Part shown: positions 33,839 to 42,893 of the stretch, in pieces | How the letters are laid out: each line of letters starts with the position of its first letter | Numbering within the stretch: the first letter of the stretch is position 1 | Source of the DNA: Terriglobales bacterium | GTDB taxonomy: Bacteria > Acidobacteriota > Terriglobia > Terriglobales > Acidobacteriaceae | Direction: 5' to 3' | DNA: 64,000 nt | Assembly (NCBI GenBank): GCA_025936825.1 | Contig: JAICSO010000015.1 | Coordinates: 50,379-114,378 of the forward strand | The notes under the pieces: generated by a model | What the model was told of the DNA's origin: nothing | Seen by the model: only the letters and a program-made list of their open reading frames with translations | The model's database searches: none | Position numbers and translations under genes: made by a program

Positions 33839-35050
33839 TCAGTCCGCATTTAGTCCGCAATTTGCGGAATTGCTGCCCAAAATCGCTTGAAGGACCTCGC
33901 CCTGCGCCAGCATTCGGTCTTCTGGAACGCTGTGCGCGTACAGCTGCAAGGTGGTCTTGACGTCTGAATGCCGCAAGAGTGCTTGCACCGTCTTTGGATC
34001 CGTTTTGGTGCGAACCAAGAACGAAGCAAGCGAATGTCGCAGGTTGTGAAATCCGAAGCGACAAGGATCGCCTTCCGACAGGATCCCTGCCTTTTCGGCT
34101 GCGGGGCGAAGATAATCTTCGACCAGCATGTTTGCAGCCCGTGGTTTCTTCCCGTTCAGCCTGAGACTGGGAAAGACCCAGGAGTCTGGTTGCGGGTAAA
34201 GCGTGCGGCTGTGCCAAGCCCGCATGAATTCAGCTAACACGGGATGCAGAGGCACGGGCGCTTTTGACGCTTTACTTTTGGGCGCACCGACTTGTCCACA
34301 GGTCCATGTCCGCAGAACTCGGATTTGAGCGTTGGCGAAATCTATGTCTTGCCACTGCAGGCCCAAGCATTCGGATATGCGTAGGCCAGTGCTGGCAGCA
34401 AGTAAGGTTAAGGTTCTTTCAGGTTCAGGCAAGCGCATTAGAACCGAAAATGCTGCTTGCGGGCTCAGTGTTATGGCCTCGTAGTCGCTGGTAGTCTTGC
34501 AGCGCACAAATCGTAGCGGGTTGCACTCCTCTCGCCGAGGAATGAGTCCGTAACGTTGCCCGTGCTTGTAAACCAACGACATAACCCTTCTCATTTTGTC
34601 GAGCGTTGGGTTTTCCAAGGACTCGTTGCGCTTCACCTTGGAAAGCCAACCCTCTATTTCGAGCGGTTGAATAGTGACTGCGATCTGCTTTCCCCATCTC
34701 GGTAGCAAGCGATTTCGCAGAACGCGCTTGTAAGCAGCGACAGTTGTATGGGCCTTCGGATCAAGAATCGCGCTGCGGCCTTCGCCCAATTCATGCTCGA
34801 CATAGTGTTGGGCAAGTTCCGCAAACGTCGCTTGCTTCCGAAAATCCGGCTTGTTGATTGCAAGTTGCTGTCGTTCCACTTCCTTCCATGCCGATCCCTT
34901 GGAAGGAAATTCGCGCACGAGTCCTATAGGAACCTTGCGCTCTACCCGCCTGCCATCGGACTCGCGGGTTATGCGGAAAAACAGCATCCATGTTTCGCCT
35001 TCTTTGCGATGCTCTTTCTTTAACCAACCACGTTGATGTCCCTGTGCCAT
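33839..35050 (-). CDS. int: Tyrosine-type site-specific integrase
   Basis: A 403-aa phage/ICE integrase. N-terminal arm-binding and SAM-like core-binding domains (about 70-190) precede the catalytic domain: GLRISECLGLQW (Arg), HNLRHSLASFL (His-x-x-Arg) and LLRHSDVKTTLQLYAH with the nucleophilic Tyr. Its 3' end points at tRNA-Phe, the classic arrangement for an element integrated in a tRNA gene. Intact. Confidence 0.95.
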   Translation of the reverse strand: MAQGHQRGWLKKEHRKEGETWMLFFRITRESDGRRVERKVPIGLVREFPSKGSAWKEVERQQLAINKPDFRKQATFAELAQHYVEHELGEGRSAILDPKAHTTVAAYKRVLRNRLLPRWGKQIAVTIQPLEIEGWLSKVKRNESLENPTLDKMRRVMSLVYKHGQRYGLIPRREECNPLRFVRCKTTSDYEAITLSPQAAFSVLMRLPEPERTLTLLAASTGLRISECLGLQWQDIDFANAQIRVLRTWTCGQVGAPKSKASKAPVPLHPVLAEFMRAWHSRTLYPQPDSWVFPSLRLNGKKPRAANMLVEDYLRPAAEKAGILSEGDPCRFGFHNLRHSLASFLVRTKTDPKTVQALLRHSDVKTTLQLYAHSVPEDRMLAQGEVLQAILGSNSANCGLNAD

Positions 35051-35150
35051 CAGAAGTTTCTCCTTCAGGCACGTGAGACTGCCGCTGGTAGTTTAATTTG
35101 CGGCGGTGTGGAAATGATCAGAATTTGCGCAGGTCTCACCGCGGTCACCT

Positions 35151-35414
35151 TCAGGCAATTCGGTCTTTTTCGTCGATATGACTACGGGAGCTACGTCCGG
35201 CTGGGTTCCCCATCCACGCATCTAGTTCTGAAGCGCGGAAGCGCCACAGCTTGCCGATCTGAATTGCTGGGATTTCACCTCGACGTGCCATTCGCTGGAG
35301 TGTTTTCGGATGAATTTTTAGCAGCGCAGCGGCTTCATCGGAATCGAGCAGTGGTTCAAAGGAAGCTTCATAACTGCTTGTACTTCGTGGCGGTATTCGC
35401 GGAGTGTCGGACAT
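35151..35414 (-). CDS. Excisionase-type helix-turn-helix protein
   Basis: An 87-aa protein with a MerR/Xis-like (HTH_17) domain: EPLLDSDEAAALLKIHPKTLQRMARRGEIPAIQIGKLWRFRASELDAWM. It lies next to int and probably controls excision or integrase expression. Complete. Confidence 0.85.
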   Translation of the reverse strand: MSDTPRIPPRSTSSYEASFEPLLDSDEAAALLKIHPKTLQRMARRGEIPAIQIGKLWRFRASELDAWMGNPAGRSSRSHIDEKDRIA

Positions 35415-35439
35415 CTTAGGAACTCCTGATAAACGGAAG

Positions 35440-35712
35440 TCATCGATAAGGCACTCCGCGATCTATCCATCGGGCAGGCACAAATCGAGGAGTGGATTTT
35501 CTTAGAGTGTCATTAGCCTGGCGGTGGGCAATGTTGCGAACGACGGTCAGGTGACTTGCCGCTAAGAGATATTCGCAGTATCGCCGCATCATTCCTGCAC
35601 GTTCGACAAAGACGTGCTCCGGATCGTTGACCATAACCTCGCTAATTTCAGGGTCGAGGATCAGGTGCTCAATGGGTCGAAGGAACGGCAGGATGAGTTC
35701 AAAACCGGTCAT
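35440..35712 (-). pseudogene. Fragment of a TrbB/VirB11/CpaF-type secretion ATPase
   Basis: The frame begins LRPIEHLILDPEISEVMVNDPEHVFVERAG, the N-terminal domain of TrbB/CpaF ATPases, and continues to LTVVRNIAHRQAND. The frame then diverges; in another frame DLCLPDG followed by a stop matches the expected 'DARLPDGSR' segment, so there is at least one frameshift. The ATP-binding half is missing. A remnant of a conjugation module. Confidence 0.75.
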
Positions 35713-35945
35713 TACAATTCTCCATCAGGGAATTGCCGGAAATAGGACTTGTTCACGCCGTTGTGGTAGGGCTTGAGATACATGAATGTGTGGGTGAACG
35801 GAAACAGTGTGTAGCTGCATCTGAAAAGCAGGTAGATCATCGGCCAGCGCAGCGCGATCAACCGAAGCATGAGATCGTTCTGCGGCCAAGGCCAGCGGAA
35901 ATAAAGCGTGATCCCCGTGGCACAGGCAAGCACACGCTGGATCAT
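35712..35945 (-). CDS. Short membrane protein in the conjugative remnant
   Basis: 77 aa starting MIQRVLACATGITLYFRWPWPQNDLMLRLIALRWPMIYLLF, one or two hydrophobic stretches, then a C-terminus that looks truncated (YHNGVNKSYFRQFPDGEL). It may be the N-terminal part of a larger membrane component of the transfer apparatus. Its start overlaps the stop of the previous gene (ATGA) and its stop overlaps the start of the ATPase fragment. Confidence 0.5.
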   Translation of the reverse strand: MIQRVLACATGITLYFRWPWPQNDLMLRLIALRWPMIYLLFRCSYTLFPFTHTFMYLKPYHNGVNKSYFRQFPDGEL

Positions 35946-36211
35946 TGCTCTGCTCCCTGGTCAGGCTGCTTGCGCTGCATGTCGCGTGACTGTGACAACC
36001 TTTTCGAGTTCGCGGCATGTTCGGCCAGCCAGTGCTTGAATTGAGCATCGCGTTTGAAGATGAATGCGAGCGCTTGAGTGACAACATGGTCGAGTTTGTC
36101 TGTACCCAGGAACTCGGCATAGCGCTCGGCTGTTTGAGCGAGTGATTCATCGATCCGCAGGTAGAGCCTTCGTGTGGCGAGTTGCGGCTCGGGTGGTTTA
36201 AGCAGCGGCAT
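35942..36211 (-). CDS. Small probable DNA-binding protein of the element
   Basis: An 89-aa protein (from ATG 36211): LATRRLYLRIDESLAQTAERYAEFLGTDKLDHVVTQALAFIFKRD resembles a ribbon-helix-helix strand plus helices, followed by a polar tail. First gene of a tight operon with the two downstream remnants. It lies 80 bases from a large nested palindrome, which would be a natural binding site for such a protein (inference). Confidence 0.6.
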   Translation of the reverse strand: MPLLKPPEPQLATRRLYLRIDESLAQTAERYAEFLGTDKLDHVVTQALAFIFKRDAQFKHWLAEHAANSKRLSQSRDMQRKQPDQGAEQ

Positions 36212-36290
36212 GGTCTGTCTCTCTTGAATGACGTCGTGATGTGATCGCCTGAACAGGTATTTGTCTTCGGCAGTTGTGGTGTTGAGTCGA

Positions 36291-36434
36291 GACGCGGGAA
36301 ACACAGGGAGAACCGCCGGGATTGGGCGGTGACACTGTGGACGGGAGCGACCTCCGAAGCCCGAAGGGATTTTGGCCTTGAAACGCAGGCCAAAATGGGG
36401 TCGCTCCCGTCCACAAAAATGTGTTTCCCGCGTC
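36291..36434. repeat. Large nested palindrome with four paired arms
   Basis: Outer arms GACGCGGGAAACACA (36291-36305) and TGTGTTTCCCGCGTC (36420-36434), 15 bp perfect. Middle arms TGTGGACGGGAGCGACC (36336-36352) and its exact complement at 36399-36415, 17 bp. Inner hairpin ATTTTGGCCT (36369-36378) / AGGCCAAAAT (36387-36396), 10 bp. Side hairpin ACCGCC..GGCGGT (36312-36330). It lies between two genes of the integrated element. It could be an origin of transfer, a replication or cruciform site, or a folded RNA. Confidence 0.9.
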
Positions 36435-36451
36435 CGGTTTGCGTGTGGGCC

Positions 36452-37486
36452 TCATGCGTTTGTGCCTGTATTTCTTTGAAGTTGGCTGTTCTGAGTGGAG
36501 GCGGCAAAAGTGGAACCGAGGCCGGAACCAGCATTCGGCGCGATGGTTCCACTTCGGTCACGTCTTTTTGCTACAGAAACGTGGTCCAAGATGTCGTAGG
36601 AATCGGGCAATAAGTGGGTCTCGAAGGCCGGTTTGCCAACTGTGAAATTGGCGTTCGGCAACCCATAAAGCTCGGTCGCGGAGAGCTGGTTCGCACTCCA
36701 TTTGCGATAGATTTCCTCAAGAAATGGGTCGCGGTATTGCTCATCTCCCTGGCGGAGCAAATCACGATCCGGGCGGCCGAGGGCCGCAGTTTGACCGCTT
36801 TCCCAGAGGCTCCTGATGGCGAAATATTGCTGCAAATGAGCCAGGTCAATGCGGGCTCGGCTGTGAATACGCCGGGCAAAAAGACTCTGTGCGCGCCGGA
36901 ATTTCTTTGGGTTTGGAGCGGCATAGATCAAGCGAAATGCGGCGAGGCTCCGTAGGAGTGGGTTGTAGGTTTCAAGGTAGGAGACGAAGCTGAGCAGGCT
37001 ACTGTCACCGTGATCGCAATAGACAAAAACAGGTGTTTCGGACGATCCCTGCCGGTCCAAAAAGATAGGACAACGGTCAACGAAATAGCGTCGAGTCTCG
37101 GTGTTATCTTTGGCTGCCTTGTAGATTCGGCAAGGAAGAAGAGAGAGCGAGAGTTTCAGGCACGACCGGAAATACTGGACTTTTTCGTGCTCCGTTTCGA
37201 GGTATTCGAGGTCAGGACGGGCCAGTACGAAATCCAAAATCAGCAGACGCGTACGGACCAAATCTGGGGAGAGACGGCGGCGATTACGGATGTTGTCTTT
37301 TTCAATCGCCTCATAGAATCGTCTCCCGTAAATGTTGTGGATCAAACTATGCCAGCCGAACTGCGCGCTGCGGATGTGATCCAACGTGCGGGCTTTTGCG
37401 ATTAACCGAGTACCCAGGCCGCCCTTCTCTACTGCTGCATAACGCAGGAATTGCCGCTGGGTGAAGTAGCCCGAATGGGTGGCCAC
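36452..37486 (-). CDS. Element-borne protein with winged-helix-like N-terminus, probably 5'-truncated
   Basis: A 344-aa protein of unknown function. It begins VATHSGYFTQRQFLRYAAVEKG, and in the same frame upstream (without a start codon) IQRLRRYGYTEREARFLYL is found, suggesting that the true N-terminus extends into the ardC remnant. The N-terminal part looks like a winged helix, followed by a Leu/Arg-rich region with no motif. A deletion has probably joined it out of frame to ardC. Confidence 0.6.
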   Translation of the reverse strand: MATHSGYFTQRQFLRYAAVEKGGLGTRLIAKARTLDHIRSAQFGWHSLIHNIYGRRFYEAIEKDNIRNRRRLSPDLVRTRLLILDFVLARPDLEYLETEHEKVQYFRSCLKLSLSLLPCRIYKAAKDNTETRRYFVDRCPIFLDRQGSSETPVFVYCDHGDSSLLSFVSYLETYNPLLRSLAAFRLIYAAPNPKKFRRAQSLFARRIHSRARIDLAHLQQYFAIRSLWESGQTAALGRPDRDLLRQGDEQYRDPFLEEIYRKWSANQLSATELYGLPNANFTVGKPAFETHLLPDSYDILDHVSVAKRRDRSGTIAPNAGSGLGSTFAASTQNSQLQRNTGTNA

Positions 37487-38109
37487 GAGATAGAGAAAAC
37501 GGGCTTCCCTCTCGGTGTAACCGTAGCGCCTGAGCCGTTGGATGGCTGCATTCCAGTGAGCAGGGTGATGCGCTTGCCCGAAGACAAGCCTTTGGCGGGT
37601 GCGATCTTCTCCGAGTAGCTGAGTGTGATTCCCTGACTCCCAACGTACTCAATCAGCCGTTCCCTGAAGCCCGTGACATCGCCTCGGACGTCGGTCAGGC
37701 CGGGAAGTTCTTTGCCTTCGGTCTGGTCAACATCGAACACGTACACGGCGCGAAAGCCATAAAGCTCGTGTTCTGCTTTGCGCTCTTCGGCTGCATTGCT
37801 GGTTTCGATCTCGGTCGCAATTTCCTCCCTGCGCTGCGCTTTGCGCCCAACCATCGGCGCCAGAATCAGAATGCCTTTTTCTCCGCGCTTGACGAAGCGG
37901 CCAAGCGAGTTCCAAGTGCGGATTCCGGCAACCCGCGTTGCCGTCGGCCTCTGGCGAGCGATGAGCATGATGTTTCCAAAGCTGTAGTTGTGAAACCGTG
38001 CCATGGCGTTCAGGTACTCGGTCAACACTTCACTCTGTCCGGACTCCAGCGCTTCAACTAAATAGGCAACGGCTTCGTTGGTCTTGTTCTTGATCTCTTC
38101 TGCTTTCAT
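37429..38109 (-). pseudogene. ardC: ArdC antirestriction protein lacking the metallopeptidase domain
   Basis: The N-terminal ssDNA-binding ArdC domain is clear: YLNAMARFHNYSFGNIMLIARQRPTATRVAG, W.SLGRFVKRGEKGILILAPM, FRAVYVFDVDQTEGKELP and IAPAKGLSSGKRITLL. Intact ArdC proteins continue into a zincin domain with HExxH; here the frame ends after about 60 unrelated residues. The 3' part overlaps the next gene in another frame. Consistent with a deletion inside a conjugative element. Confidence 0.8.
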
Positions 38110-38852
38110 GGTTCATTTCCTCTCTTTTTTCTTTCTTTAACTAGGCTGAATTCAACCGAAGGTTTTTTCTTGAGTTTTTGGCCTTCGATTGTGTGCCTTC
38201 GTTTTCTAGTGGGAGAGGCTTCTCAAGCAGACGGCGCGAGGGTTCAGTCAAAGGTCGAGGCGTAAGCGAGCCGGAGGGAAACCTTGACGGGTTCTTCGCC
38301 CGTCTGCATGGTTTGCTCCAAAACGAAGGCAAGGAAGAAATGAAAGACCGGGGTACACGAACGATGATTTGAGGGTTGCGGTTAAGGAGCGCGATGAACG
38401 AAGCTCGGCAGAATGGGGGTACGGGCTTTAGCAGCCTGCCGCCTCCTCTGGGCTATTCCGGCGTGCTCCCGATTCTTTCCATAGTCATACCCCCTCTTTG
38501 CAGGGTTCTCATCTCTAAGCAATTTGGAGTATGAGGGGAATTCGTAACCGAATCGATATCGCTAACCTGCACGGGGGTGGCATTCTCATGACAGCCCTCA
38601 TCTGGTTGCCGGTTGTGCAACTCCGCGACTCTTGAAGGGCGTGGCCAGGTTCTTAGAACATTTCCTGCGGCGGATGGACGCGTAGGGTTCCCGACACTGC
38701 TTCTAAATCTATGGCCCAGAATCCGAGCACAATCAAGTTCCAAGGACTGCTCAAATACCGCTCTTCCCGGACTGCGGCTCGATCCTAACGAGGGCTTACG
38801 ACGTAATGGACGGACTCACTTCCGAAGCGACGCCGCAAGGGACCCGGCAGCC
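38110..38852. other. Gene-poor region of the element
   Basis: About 740 bases with only short frames of doubtful composition. I find no convincing gene, RNA or repeat. Probably decayed element sequence. Confidence 0.5.
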
Positions 38853-39426
38853 TCAGTTTTTCTTCGCGAGGTAATAGGTGTTATTCCCGCTGTCCGCGTG
38901 AACGTCCGCCAAGGTGAAGCCGTGATCGCCGAGGATGCGGCGGTAGCTTTCCGCGCTGTAGGAGAAATACCGAAACGTCACACCGTTCATCTTGCTTTCT
39001 TTGGCGTGCAAGCCGTCGACGTTTCCGGAGGTAAAGAGGAACGGTGCGCCGCGTTTTAGCGTGCGCGAGATACCTGCAATTGCCCGAATCGCGTCCTCTG
39101 GATTCAGATGGAACATAACGCCCCACGCGAGCAGCGTCGAACACCGCTTCGGCGAAGGGGCAGGATTCAACAATTCCCCTAACGGCAAATGCTTCGGGGC
39201 AATTCCTTTTAAGGTGTGCAAGCATCGCACTAGAACTATCTAGCCCGACGACTCGGTGGTTCTCGCTCAGCAAGGCTCTTGTGATAGGTACACCGTTGCC
39301 GCAACCAACATCCAGCACAAGCGATCCTTGTGGGATCGATGACGCTAGCGCAATCGCCTCCGGCACCCCTGTCTGATCGACGCGTTCCGATGCGTACCAC
39401 TCAGCGATTAGGTCGTACTCGCGCAC
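38853..39426 (-). pseudogene. Class I SAM-dependent methyltransferase split by a frameshift
   Basis: The N-terminal half (MREYDLIAEWYASERVDQTG..., VLDVGCGNGVPITRALL, the SAM-binding motif) lies in one frame to about 39144. The C-terminal half (LLAWGVMFHLNPEDAIRAIAGISRTLKRGAPFLFTSG... DHGFTLADVHADSGNNTYYLAKKN) is in another. Joining at AVFDA/LLAWG gives a normal methyltransferase of about 190 residues, so one base is missing near GACGCTGCT. Recent inactivation or a sequence error. Confidence 0.85.
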
Positions 39427-39565
39427 CTTGAACCCCTGACTTTGTATACGCCTTTTGATTGCAGACTGTCGAAATCAGGAATGGCTGACTGACCGCGCCC
39501 GCGAATGCTCGGGAGCGTAGTTGAGAATTATCGTGCCAACCCGCGGAATGATACACTCGCGCCCT

Positions 39566-40735
39566 ATGCGTCAGGTCCGCATATTCTTTCTAGTTTTGCT
39601 CGTGTTGGCCCAAGTGCTGGGTCGAGTATTTGCACAGACTTTCGGAGAGGCGATCCCAGGTTCTCGCACCGATATTGAGGTCAGCAACCAAGATCTGCGA
39701 GGCCCTGGTGCCGCGAAGATTCGAGAGGCCACATCTCACACATGCTATGTCTTCCTTGGTGAAGACCACGGCATCAAGGAGGTACCGGAGTTTGCAGAAG
39801 CGCTTGCGAATGGCCTAGTGGATGATGGCATTCATACGCTTGCTCTGGAGGTCAGCCCCAGCGTGGCACACCAGTTGTCTTCGCAGCTCGCCAGTCCAAA
39901 CCCCAGCCAGAGTTTCGCGTCTTTTCTTCGACAATATCCGCTAACCGTTCCGTTCTACAACACGGCGGAGGAGTTTGATTTCCTCAGGCACGCAAAGTCT
40001 CGAATCGGGGCATCGTTCAGTTTGATTGGTTTCGATCAGGAGTTCTTAGGATCAGCTAAATTCTTGCTTCGAAAGGTCGGTGAACAAGCGCTGCCTGATG
40101 ATCTCCAGAAGGAACTCGACGAGTTAAAAAGACAGGAACAAGAGGCGAATACTAGGGCGGCACACAGTGGCAAACCTGAAGATCTGTTCTTGCTCACTTC
40201 CGACACGGCTATTCTCCAAACCTTCGTCGATTCTTTAAGATCTCGCGGCCTGGACAGCAGCCCAATGGAGGATCTTCTCGCGAGTCGCCGAGTTTACGAT
40301 ACGTTCGCCAGGGACAACCACAGATCGAATGAGATGCGTGATCTGCTTATGAAACGGAATTTTGTAAGGATGCACGGAAGTACGCCGCCATGCGGAATTC
40401 TGATTAAAGCTGGAAGCAATCATGGTTTCCGAGGTATCGGGCCGCTGTACACACGCGAATTAGGCAATTTTTTAGCGGAGAGCGCGGACGCCTACTCGAA
40501 TGGCGGCGTCCACATTCTTATCATCGGCGGAAGAGGACAATCCATCCAGTTCCAAACCGTGGGAACCCCGATGAAGGCGGTTCCGTATGACGCGCTCTCT
40601 GATCCTGAGCTGCATCCTTTGCGACCTTTCTTGCAATTGGCTCTGCAGCAGAAAGCATGGTCTCTCTTTGATCTCAGAGCCTTACGAGGTTCGTTAGAGT
40701 CCAAGTCCGACGCAGGTTTGCAGAAATTCCTTTAG
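39566..40735 (+). CDS. Exported ChaN/EreA-like protein
   Basis: A 389-aa secreted protein. Signal peptide (RIFFLVLLVLAQVLGRVFAQ), then CYVFLGEDHGIKEVPEFAEAL and TLALEVSPSVAHQL, the Gly-Glu-x-His and Leu-Glu blocks shared by the erythromycin-esterase and ChaN/TraB-like superfamily. KAGSNHGFRG later provides another conserved histidine. Substrate unknown. ATG 39566 starts the signal peptide. Confidence 0.7.
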   Translation: MRQVRIFFLVLLVLAQVLGRVFAQTFGEAIPGSRTDIEVSNQDLRGPGAAKIREATSHTCYVFLGEDHGIKEVPEFAEALANGLVDDGIHTLALEVSPSVAHQLSSQLASPNPSQSFASFLRQYPLTVPFYNTAEEFDFLRHAKSRIGASFSLIGFDQEFLGSAKFLLRKVGEQALPDDLQKELDELKRQEQEANTRAAHSGKPEDLFLLTSDTAILQTFVDSLRSRGLDSSPMEDLLASRRVYDTFARDNHRSNEMRDLLMKRNFVRMHGSTPPCGILIKAGSNHGFRGIGPLYTRELGNFLAESADAYSNGGVHILIIGGRGQSIQFQTVGTPMKAVPYDALSDPELHPLRPFLQLALQQKAWSLFDLRALRGSLESKSDAGLQKFL

Positions 40736-40922
40736 GGCTATGATTTTTTGGTAGTCATACCCCACCCGACAGCATCGCATGAGATTCGTGAATGGAACTG
40801 AGGTGGGTGAGCCAACGCTCTTAAAGCCATGCAGTTAAGAGCGGCCACGTGGAGCAAGTTGCGACACGACCGCAATACGCGCATGTCACCAATCGGCATC
40901 AAAGGCGCTAGGAGGGCAGAAT

Positions 40923-41135
40923 ATGCCGGAGTCCTCCAACGATGTGCCCATATCGTCGCCCTACTGCTCGGACCCGGCCTGCCTGTACTGCAAGGAACTG
41001 CGGGAAATTGCAGATGAACTTCGAAAGAAATCGCTGCGGCCGAATCCTATCGAGGAGCTTTCTTCTTCGTCGGAAAAACGAGAATTGCGGGGACGCCAAC
41101 CGCCAGAACCCCGGCTGCGACGCGAATCAGCGTGA
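40923..41135 (+). CDS. Small Cys-containing protein
   Basis: A 70-aa protein preceded by a strong AGGAGG site. PYCSDPACLYCKELREIADELRK has three closely spaced cysteines, possibly a metal site, followed by a polar Arg-rich tail. I recall similar small proteins with 'CSDPxCLYCK' in acidobacteria. Function unknown. Confidence 0.55.
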   Translation: MPESSNDVPISSPYCSDPACLYCKELREIADELRKKSLRPNPIEELSSSSEKRELRGRQPPEPRLRRESA

Positions 41136-41283
41136 CACTATCCAATTTAGGTCCTTCCCAATAAAAGGCTGCCCCGCACAAGGCGCAACCCAGCCTAGAG
41201 TTGGCCCCGTCGGGGCGCGAGGCGAGCGGTCGTGCGACGCTCGGCCTACTGACAATCGTAATGCTTTTAAAGCCACAAGCCAG

Positions 41284-41511
41284 TTATGTAGGTAACCGCG
41301 AGCGGGTGACTTTTGGCGCATCACCGGCCATCGAGACTGCTTCTGCGGCAGCCCTGGCCGACTGCAGTTCAATTTTCCTTGCCAGAACTCGTACAGTATG
41401 TACCACTATCGCGGATTCCTCCGTTGGGTGCACCAGGATCATCGAGGGATGAATCGTGCGCTCCTCGCTCTGCGGCTGGGTGCGGCGCGGCATCTGGATG
41501 ACCTTAGGCAT
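41284..41511 (-). CDS. Small protein cotranscribed with the acyltransferase
   Basis: 75 aa (MPKVIQMPRRTQPQSEERTIHPSMILV...). TTTAGGAGG immediately upstream overlaps the stop of the acyltransferase, so translation is almost certainly coupled. The C-terminal half is an amphipathic helix (VHTVRVLARKIELQSARAAAEAV). No family recognised. Confidence 0.6.
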   Translation of the reverse strand: MPKVIQMPRRTQPQSEERTIHPSMILVHPTEESAIVVHTVRVLARKIELQSARAAAEAVSMAGDAPKVTRSRLPT

Positions 41512-41519
41512 GGAACCTC

Positions 41520-42761
41520 CTAAATGATGCGCGCGCACGCCGGAATTCGACGCAGGGCAGCAGTTGTGAGCCAGCTCAGCGCGACAGCGAACGAGAGGAC
41601 GATTGTCAGTTTCGCAAAGCCCGAAATCTGCGATTTTAGCAGCGCATATTGCAGCCAACTGACGAAGGCGTAGTGGAACAGGTATATCCCATACGCGTTG
41701 TCACGCAGGCTGTTGAAGATGCGCCGTGACTTCTTTACGAATCTCACGAAGAGCGCCAACATGGCCAAGCTGGTTGTGGCGCAGGTAATCGTAAATACCA
41801 AGTCAGCGGCGGCCTGCCACGAAACTGACGCGGCTTTCGCAGAGGTCACAATCATGATGAAGAATGCGCTGGAGGCAAGGAAAACAAGCAGGGCTGCAAC
41901 TGACCAAAGCAGCCAGCGACGTGCCAGTTTCGCGGTCGAGGCCAGGATTCCGCGCTCGATTCCGTAAGCGCCAACGGCGATTCCCATCAGAAAGTAAACA
42001 AGGTAGTGGAGCACCCTGCTGGTTTGGAAAGCCAACGGACCGAACTGTGTCCACGCGAGCGGATTGAAGCGGACGGCCATGGGAATATAGACGGCGGCCG
42101 AGAAGCCGATCAAGTATCCCAGGAAACGAATGGGTTTGTTGGCCAGGCGCGCTAAAAAGCATCCGACAGCTTCAGCCCAACCTGGCTTGTAGAAGCACAG
42201 AGCCGCAGCAATGCAATCGAACGCCAACAGCAACCATACAAACCACGCTGGACCTGCCGGCCAATACCCGAGAGAAAGCCACTGATGTGCGAAGCCGTTT
42301 ATGCCGTGCTGCCCCGTCTGCAAGTAAGTGGGATAGTAGGCGAGCGGCGCGATGATTGCGGCCGCACCGAGGAATGGTATGCCGAGGCGCAGCGTACGGT
42401 GGTGCAAGAAGTCACCGATTCCTTTTCGTTGCAGGCTCCTCCACACAAACAAACCGGATATGAAGAACATGAGCGACATAAAGAAGGTGTCATTGAATCC
42501 CACAATGGTGTCAGCGCCAGCCCATTTGTGCAAATCCACAATCGGGAACGCCTGCCACCACCGCACAGGCGCGACAAGTGATGGCGCAACTGGAGGCGCA
42601 AACGTCGCGTAGGCGAGCGCAGCATGATGCGCTACCACGAGCACGGTGATGAATGCCCGCAAATAGCCAATCGAAATGTTGTAGTCCGGCGCAGGCGCGC
42701 AGACCACGTGTGGTCTCGTTTTCACTTCAGCAAGCGAAGGGATTGTTTGTGTCAGGCTCAT
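41520..42761 (-). CDS. Acyltransferase family 3 membrane protein
   Basis: A 413-aa protein with about ten transmembrane helices, of the acyltransferase-3 (OpgC/NodX-like) family. The first helix carries YLRAFITVLVVAHHAALAY with the conserved histidine, followed by FMSLMFFISGLFVWRSL and RTLRLGIPFL. Near the end, NAYGIYLFHYAFVSWLQY matches the family. It transfers acyl groups to an extracellular carbohydrate or lipid; the substrate is unknown. GGAGATCTT precedes the ATG. Confidence 0.9.
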   Translation of the reverse strand: MSLTQTIPSLAEVKTRPHVVCAPAPDYNISIGYLRAFITVLVVAHHAALAYATFAPPVAPSLVAPVRWWQAFPIVDLHKWAGADTIVGFNDTFFMSLMFFISGLFVWRSLQRKGIGDFLHHRTLRLGIPFLGAAAIIAPLAYYPTYLQTGQHGINGFAHQWLSLGYWPAGPAWFVWLLLAFDCIAAALCFYKPGWAEAVGCFLARLANKPIRFLGYLIGFSAAVYIPMAVRFNPLAWTQFGPLAFQTSRVLHYLVYFLMGIAVGAYGIERGILASTAKLARRWLLWSVAALLVFLASSAFFIMIVTSAKAASVSWQAAADLVFTITCATTSLAMLALFVRFVKKSRRIFNSLRDNAYGIYLFHYAFVSWLQYALLKSQISGFAKLTIVLSFAVALSWLTTAALRRIPACARII

Positions 42762-42893
42762 AAGATCTCCTTATCCGGGCCGCTCTATGCGGTTGTTACG
42801 AATCGATTCAGGTTTCCTCAGCAGGCAATAAAGACACACGTATCGTGCAGGCTTTTCAGCCTTGATCGACGCATCCTTTGTTGTGGCTGAGCT

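Noticed and set aside
35725..36561. 278-codon frame on the minus strand over the nested palindrome
   Set aside because: Overlaps three better supported small genes and contains the antisense reading of the palindrome; composition is Ser/Pro/His-rich and not protein-like.
38453..38743. 96-codon minus-strand frame
   Set aside because: No ribosome-binding site, no motif and non-protein-like composition in a decayed region.
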